From the NCBI GenBank assembly GCA_009908855.1, contig JAAAOM010000046.1, forward strand, positions 1-64,000: a stretch of 64,000 bases of DNA, given 5' to 3'. Of this stretch, positions 59,140 to 64,000 are shown in pieces. The DNA is from Bacteroidota bacterium (GTDB taxonomy: Bacteria; Bacteroidota; Bacteroidia; Bacteroidales; JAAAOM01). The translations under genes and the position numbers were made by a program. Positions within the stretch are counted from its first letter, which is position 1. Every line of letters begins with the position of its first letter. Below the pieces are notes generated by a model that ran no database searches, was not told the origin of the DNA, and saw only the letters and a program-made list of their open reading frames with translations.

Positions 59140-60432
59140 ATGTATAAACAGCTAATAATACATATTTCATTTGTCGGGGTTACCCTTTTTCTTGCCTTAT
59201 CAGGTAAGAATCGTATGCATGACAATAAGGACATGACAACGGTACAATTCAAGGCGCCTGTTCAAAACACACATATACGGGAAGTTGCAAGTCGTTTTGA
59301 AACTTTCTTTTCATCACAGGTAGCTGAAAACACACCGGGGGCAGCGGTGGTAATTGTGAAAGACACCAATATAATTCTTTTAAAACCTTATGGTGTTAAG
59401 AAATTTGGGACCCATGATTCGGTGGATATTCGCACTTCTTTTCGGCTTGCCTCGGTATCAAAAGGATTTGCCGGAGTGCTTACCGGTATAATGGTGGGGG
59501 ATAGTGCTTTTGGTTTAAATGACAGGGTTACCAATTATCTTCCCGATTTGGTATTGAAAGACACCGCTTCCACTACTAAACTGAACATTGAACATTTATT
59601 GACACATACAACCGGTCTTGTTCCGCATGCTTATGATAATTTAATTGAAGCCAATATATCACTCGATGATATTATTCCACGACTGAATGAAGTAGATATT
59701 TGTTGCGAACCAGGGGCATACTATGGGTATCAGAATGTGGTTTTTAGTATTGTTGAAAAAGTTATGGAAGCATCTTATGGCAAGACTTATTGTGATCTGA
59801 TACATGAAAAATTATTTCGGCCATTGGATATGCAACAGGCTTCATGTGATTACAATAATTTTATGAGCAATCCGAACAAAGCCGAACCACATTTAGGCAG
59901 AAGCGGGAACTGGAGAATGGTAGCCATTGAACCTGATTACTATCATGTATTGCCGGCTGCCGGTGTGAATGCAAGCGTTAGTGATTTGTCTAAATGGCTA
60001 ATGGCCTTGTTGGGCAATCAATCTGATGTTATTGATCCTGAAGCATTGGAACTTGCCTTTGCGCCCCGCGTGAATACTCCTTTAAAGTATGCCTACACAA
60101 GACATTGGAAAAATATTGGCGAAAAACATTACGGATTGGGTTGGCGAATTTATAATTATTACAAGAAAAAAATAATTTACCATGGAGGCTATGTCAAGGG
60201 CTATCGTGCCGAAATTGCCATTTGCCCGCAAGAGGATATTGGCATTGCCGTCATGACCAATGCACCTTGTCGACTGATTAATCAGAGTATACCAACTTTT
60301 TTTGATATGTATTTTGATCATGAAGAAACAGCGTCAATAAAACGTTATGCTGGTGATACTTTCCGGGAACCGGATAAAATGGGAGATATATTGGAAAACC
60401 TGACACCATTCACGGATACAAGTAAGCGTTAA
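59140..60432 (+). CDS. Serine hydrolase, beta-lactamase (class C/DD-peptidase) family
   Basis: FRLASVSKGFAG SxxK, YGYQN, HGGYVKGYRA. Confidence 0.85.
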   Translation: MYKQLIIHISFVGVTLFLALSGKNRMHDNKDMTTVQFKAPVQNTHIREVASRFETFFSSQVAENTPGAAVVIVKDTNIILLKPYGVKKFGTHDSVDIRTSFRLASVSKGFAGVLTGIMVGDSAFGLNDRVTNYLPDLVLKDTASTTKLNIEHLLTHTTGLVPHAYDNLIEANISLDDIIPRLNEVDICCEPGAYYGYQNVVFSIVEKVMEASYGKTYCDLIHEKLFRPLDMQQASCDYNNFMSNPNKAEPHLGRSGNWRMVAIEPDYYHVLPAAGVNASVSDLSKWLMALLGNQSDVIDPEALELAFAPRVNTPLKYAYTRHWKNIGEKHYGLGWRIYNYYKKKIIYHGGYVKGYRAEIAICPQEDIGIAVMTNAPCRLINQSIPTFFDMYFDHEETASIKRYAGDTFREPDKMGDILENLTPFTDTSKR

Positions 60433-60541
60433 TATTTCAACCGTAATAAATTAGATATAATCGCTCAATATGCTACATTACCATAATATTTAACTGTTCG
60501 GTAGTAACCATATTCAATTATTATCGTAATAGAATAAGAAT

Positions 60542-60670
60542 TGTGAGACGCCAACATTAAATTTTTATGAAAAAGAAAGCAAGGAACACATCAAAGGTTT
60601 CCAAAATCAAGCATCGGGTTATAAAATTCCTGTTGATTTATCCAAAATTGTTACTACACTAAATTATTAA
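60542..60670 (+). pseudogene. Possible C-terminal gene remnant
   Basis: Frame reads CETPTLNFYEKESKEHIKGFQNQASGYKIPVDLSKIVTTLNY*, protein-like but no start. Confidence 0.3.
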
Positions 60671-60686
60671 ATCAATTTTCATGTAG

Positions 60687-61199
60687 TTAATTATCTGTGA
60701 TAATAGCATTCAAATATTCTTCAAGTTTGGTGTATCCCTGTTGGTTGCAATTATTGGAATCGAATTCACCCGGGTCGCAATCAAATAAACCTTCATATTT
60801 ATTCGGGATACCATCATTATCAGTGTCATCTGGCGAAATGCCCTGTTCAGGATCCGGATAACCCCCTGCATCTTCAGGTGAGTTTTTGTAACCTTCCGGT
60901 CCTTGGTTAAGCCTGTTGAATGCATCATTAACTATACGTGCATCAACTGTATCTCTAATTGGCCAACGGGCGCCTACTTCGTCTTTAATGCTATTTAACA
61001 AGTCCTGGGCCGGGATAATAACATTCCTGTCAGTAAATTCGGTAAATATGGGTTTTGAAACAATATCATCTTTACCGTCAGCAACCATTATAGTTTGATC
61101 TTTTGAGCCATCTGGATTAAGCTGATAAGAGAGATTACCCGACATATAAACATATCCTGAATCATGTTTAATTACGGGGGGGCTATCTATATTATTCAT
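60687..61199 (-). pseudogene. C-terminal remnant of a pectate-lyase-type exported protein
   Basis: GARWPIRDTVDARIVNDAFN..., DDTDNDGIPNKYE..., GYTKLEEYLN typical PL C-terminus; lacks N-terminal signal/catalytic domain. Confidence 0.6.
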
Positions 61200-61566
61200 T
61201 TGTGAATCTTAGAGGGAAGGTCAGGCGCGATATAACCAAATGCCTGAACATATCCTGATCAATTGCATTAAATCCAATATGATCAAAGATTTTACCGAAG
61301 ATTAGTTCCGGATCAACCGTACGAATATTTGAATTAGTAAGGATAGAGAAGGCTTCTTCAACTGCTTTATCTTTTTCAGTTATAAATAATCTCTGGGGTT
61401 TAGAAAGAAAATCCTTTTCTTGTTCAGCCAACAACTTGAGTCGGTCAATTTCCTGCCGTGTTGTGGCAGAACCAAACGATTTCACAACCTTATACTGCCC
61501 TCTTGACTTACTAATTAACTGAATACTAATACTTCCGGAGGCATTCTTTTTTGATCTTACATACAT
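61192..61566 (-). mobile_element. Truncated N-terminus of IS1634/IS4-like transposase
   Basis: MYVRSKKNASGSISIQLISKSRGQYKVVKSFGSATTRQEIDRLKLLAEQ...FRHLVISRL; ends at residue 124 where lyase sequence begins. Confidence 0.65.
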
Positions 61567-61579
61567 GAGTTATTTTCTT

Positions 61580-61636
61580 GGGACACCCAAATTTACAATA
61601 CATATACTGAATATCAAATACTTACATGGGTGTCCC
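61580..61636. repeat. Inverted repeat GGGACACCCA ... TGGGTGTCCC upstream of the transposase remnant
   Basis: Perfect 10-bp arms 61580-61589 and 61627-61636. Confidence 0.6.
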
Positions 61637-61839
61637 GTAAAAATGCGGAAAACAGGAAAAAATCAACTGAATGTAACGGTAGAAAAAAAATCAGTTGGAA
61701 TTGTAAATGTCAGTTTCTCATCCAATGATTAGTTAGTGGTACGTGTGAAATTTATTGCATGATTTACACTTACATCAATACTATCGTTTCCCGGTTTCTG
61801 TTTCTGCTTCTTTTGTATATCTACCTATCATTCCATCAA

Positions 61840-62556
61840 TTAGTTTCGGAAAGAAACTTTTTTCAATAATGGTTTTTTTAGTATTTCCACGAGATAAGCC
61901 GAGAAGCTAATTTTTTCATTCACCACAACAGGTCCTTTTACAAAATATAAAAGTCCGTAAGTAAATACCTGGAACATACCAAACAGTGCTGAAAATAGTA
62001 ATATATGCCTTAACATATAGGGATCGTTAATGGCTACCCAAAATTCATGAATCAACCGGAATGGTTGAGTAAAAACCTCCCAACTGTTCCATCTGAAGAA
62101 GCGCCCGACATAAATACCAAGTCCGCTTAAACCAGTCATACCAAATATAACAAACCATGATACGCGGCCGGTGAAAAAACGAACCAGCAGAGCATGTATA
62201 TTGTAAATGGAAAATAGACCGAATAACAACCCTGAAAGGCTGAATGAGAAGATCAGCAAGATGTCGTACCATAATATAGTCCCCGGATCATTCAAATGAA
62301 TAAAATCGGTAATGATATAGGCCGAATTGGGCAGAAAAAGAATCCACAAAAAGGCTGTGCCAATCATAAGTCCATTTTTCTGCTCATAATACCTGACGGC
62401 CTGTTTGGAAAATATGTAGGGCAACCAAGCCAACAATAAGTTCCAGATTAAATAGGCATGTGTTAAATCCAGGGTATAAATAATCCTTGCCATTACCATT
62501 AATACTGAAAATAGGGCCAGGGCGTATAATAGTCTTCTCTCTTTATCGGCCATCAC
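61840..62556 (-). CDS. DUF1361-domain membrane protein
   Basis: Polytopic; LIWNLLLAWLPYIFS, LWILFLPNSAYIITDFIHL. Confidence 0.8.
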   Translation of the reverse strand: MMADKERRLLYALALFSVLMVMARIIYTLDLTHAYLIWNLLLAWLPYIFSKQAVRYYEQKNGLMIGTAFLWILFLPNSAYIITDFIHLNDPGTILWYDILLIFSFSLSGLLFGLFSIYNIHALLVRFFTGRVSWFVIFGMTGLSGLGIYVGRFFRWNSWEVFTQPFRLIHEFWVAINDPYMLRHILLFSALFGMFQVFTYGLLYFVKGPVVVNEKISFSAYLVEILKKPLLKKVSFRN

Positions 62557-62731
62557 TATATAACTGCATTTTTTGTTGGTTTATTAAAATCGTTGCTTCA
62601 TAAACGCAAAGAACTTTATTTATTGGGATATGTGCTATAAAAAAATGTTAATTCTCGAATAAATTACATGAATGGAGTATATCTATAAAGTAATGGAGGA
62701 TAGTAAGAAAGGAAAATCAACGCTCCATATT

Positions 62732-64000
62732 CTAATCTTTCATGCCTACCAGTCTTTTAATTTCATTCAGCTTATTGAGGGCATCAACCGGTGTTAAGTT
62801 ATTCACGTCCAGCTTAACGATTTCGTCACGTATCTGTTTGAGCACCGGGTCATCGAGTTGGAAAAAGCTTAACTGAAAACCTTCTCTTTTTTCTGCCAGG
62901 TTACCAATGGGTTTTGATAGTTGCTGTCCCTGTCTGGAATTTTCAAGCTCACTCAGTACTTCATTGGCACGTGCCACCACACTTTTGGGCATACCAGCCA
63001 TACGTGCAACATGAATTCCAAAACTATGCTCACTGCCACCGGGTGTGAGTTTACGCAGAAAAATAATTTTGTCTTCCAGTTCTTTTATGGTAACATTAAA
63101 GTTTTTGACCCGGGGGTATTGACTTTGCATTTCATTCAGTTCGTGGTAATGGGTGGCAAAAAGTGTTTTTGCTTTGGCGGAGGGGTGTTCATGTATATAT
63201 TCAACCATTGCCCAGGCAATGGAGATACCGTCGTAAGTGCTGGTGCCCCGGCCAATTTCATCGAGCAAAACCAGGCTGCGGTTTGATAGATTATTAAGTA
63301 TACTGGCTGCTTCATGCATTTCCACCATAAAGGTAGACTCACCCAGCGAAATATTATCGGAAGCACCTACACGTGTAAATATTTTATCAACCCATCCAAT
63401 ACTGGCCGTTTCAGCTGGTACAAAGGAACCCGTTTGGGCCATTAACACAATTAGTGCTGTTTGGCGTAACAAGGCTGATTTACCAGCCATATTCGGACCG
63501 GTTATGATAATTACCTGCTGGTTTACATTGTCCAGCATTACGTCATTTGGCACATACGGCTGATCGAGCGGCAATTGTTTTTCGATCACCGGATGTCGGC
63601 CTTGTTTAATATTTATTTGATCCGATTCATTGATGTCGGGTCGTATGTATTTATTTTCCAGTGCTATCTTTGCAAAAGACAGCAAACAATCGATCTTGGC
63701 CAGAAGCGAAGCGTTTAACTGGATGGCTTGCAGGAAATCAAAAAGGCTCAATACCAGATCGTTGAACAATCGTGTTTCCAATTGCAAAATTTTTTCTTCG
63801 GCTCCCAGAATTTTGGCTTCATATTCTTTTAACTCCTCGGTAATATATCTTTCAGCGCTCACCAGGGTTTGTTTCCGAATCCACTCATTCGGTACTTTGT
63901 CTTTATGGGTATTACGTACCTCAATGTAGTATCCAAATACATTGTTATAGCTCACCTTTAATGAGGGAATACCGGTTTTTTCTGATTCACGTTGTTGCAA
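62732..64000 (-). CDS. mutS: DNA mismatch repair protein MutS (partial; 5' part outside window)
   Basis: [52 protein letters not shown]. Confidence 0.96.
   Translation of the reverse strand: MQQRESEKTGIPSLKVSYNNVFGYYIEVRNTHKDKVPNEWIRKQTLVSAERYITEELKEYEAKILGAEEKILQLETRLFNDLVLSLFDFLQAIQLNASLLAKIDCLLSFAKIALENKYIRPDINESDQINIKQGRHPVIEKQLPLDQPYVPNDVMLDNVNQQVIIITGPNMAGKSALLRQTALIVLMAQTGSFVPAETASIGWVDKIFTRVGASDNISLGESTFMVEMHEAASILNNLSNRSLVLLDEIGRGTSTYDGISIAWAMVEYIHEHPSAKAKTLFATHYHELNEMQSQYPRVKNFNVTIKELEDKIIFLRKLTPGGSEHSFGIHVARMAGMPKSVVARANEVLSELENSRQGQQLSKPIGNLAEKREGFQLSFFQLDDPVLKQIRDEIVKLDVNNLTPVDALNKLNEIKRLVGMKD

Overview
The window is a Bacteroidetes-type chromosomal segment. The evidence is gene content (IPExxxVDY protein, SPOR and TonB-receptor proteins, GSIII, GlsA/GlsB-like acyltransferases) and TTTG-N18-TAnnTTTG-like promoters. 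About 1-7.25 kb is an accessory metal/metalloid region. It holds a thioredoxin ORF fused to a lipoprotein remnant, DoxX, a decayed His-rich/RND efflux locus, and an ArsR-controlled arsE-arsF-arsG-arsP-like organoarsenical module with three copies of one inverted-repeat operator. It ends in a truncated GDCCVxC gene, a 161-bp tandem repeat and a tRNA-Arg(CCG). About 7.4-22.7 kb is the complete minus-strand dcw cell-wall/division cluster (mraZ to ftsZ) with MraZ boxes. The remainder is mostly core metabolism: a glycine-lipid pair, a PurF-like protein, TonB receptor, leuS, purN, acpP-fabF-rnc, a two-component system, a YebC-type regulator, a glutamate-synthase-like protein, leuACD-(cimA-like)-leuB, yqeY, tandem GSIII/GSI, a serine hydrolase, DUF1361 and partial mutS. 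The best hunt results are: (i) a textbook ribosome-mediated attenuator with an Ile/Leu-rich 22-aa leader peptide upstream of the leu operon; (ii) a second, uncharacterised 30-aa Cys-containing putative leader ORF plus terminator between leuB and a DMT exporter; (iii) the three-operator ArsR regulon; (iv) two oppositely oriented clusters of 10-bp-period MraZ-like boxes; (v) a chimeric scar joining a transposase N-terminus to a pectate-lyase C-terminus. All family calls are by eye from motifs; no database search was run.
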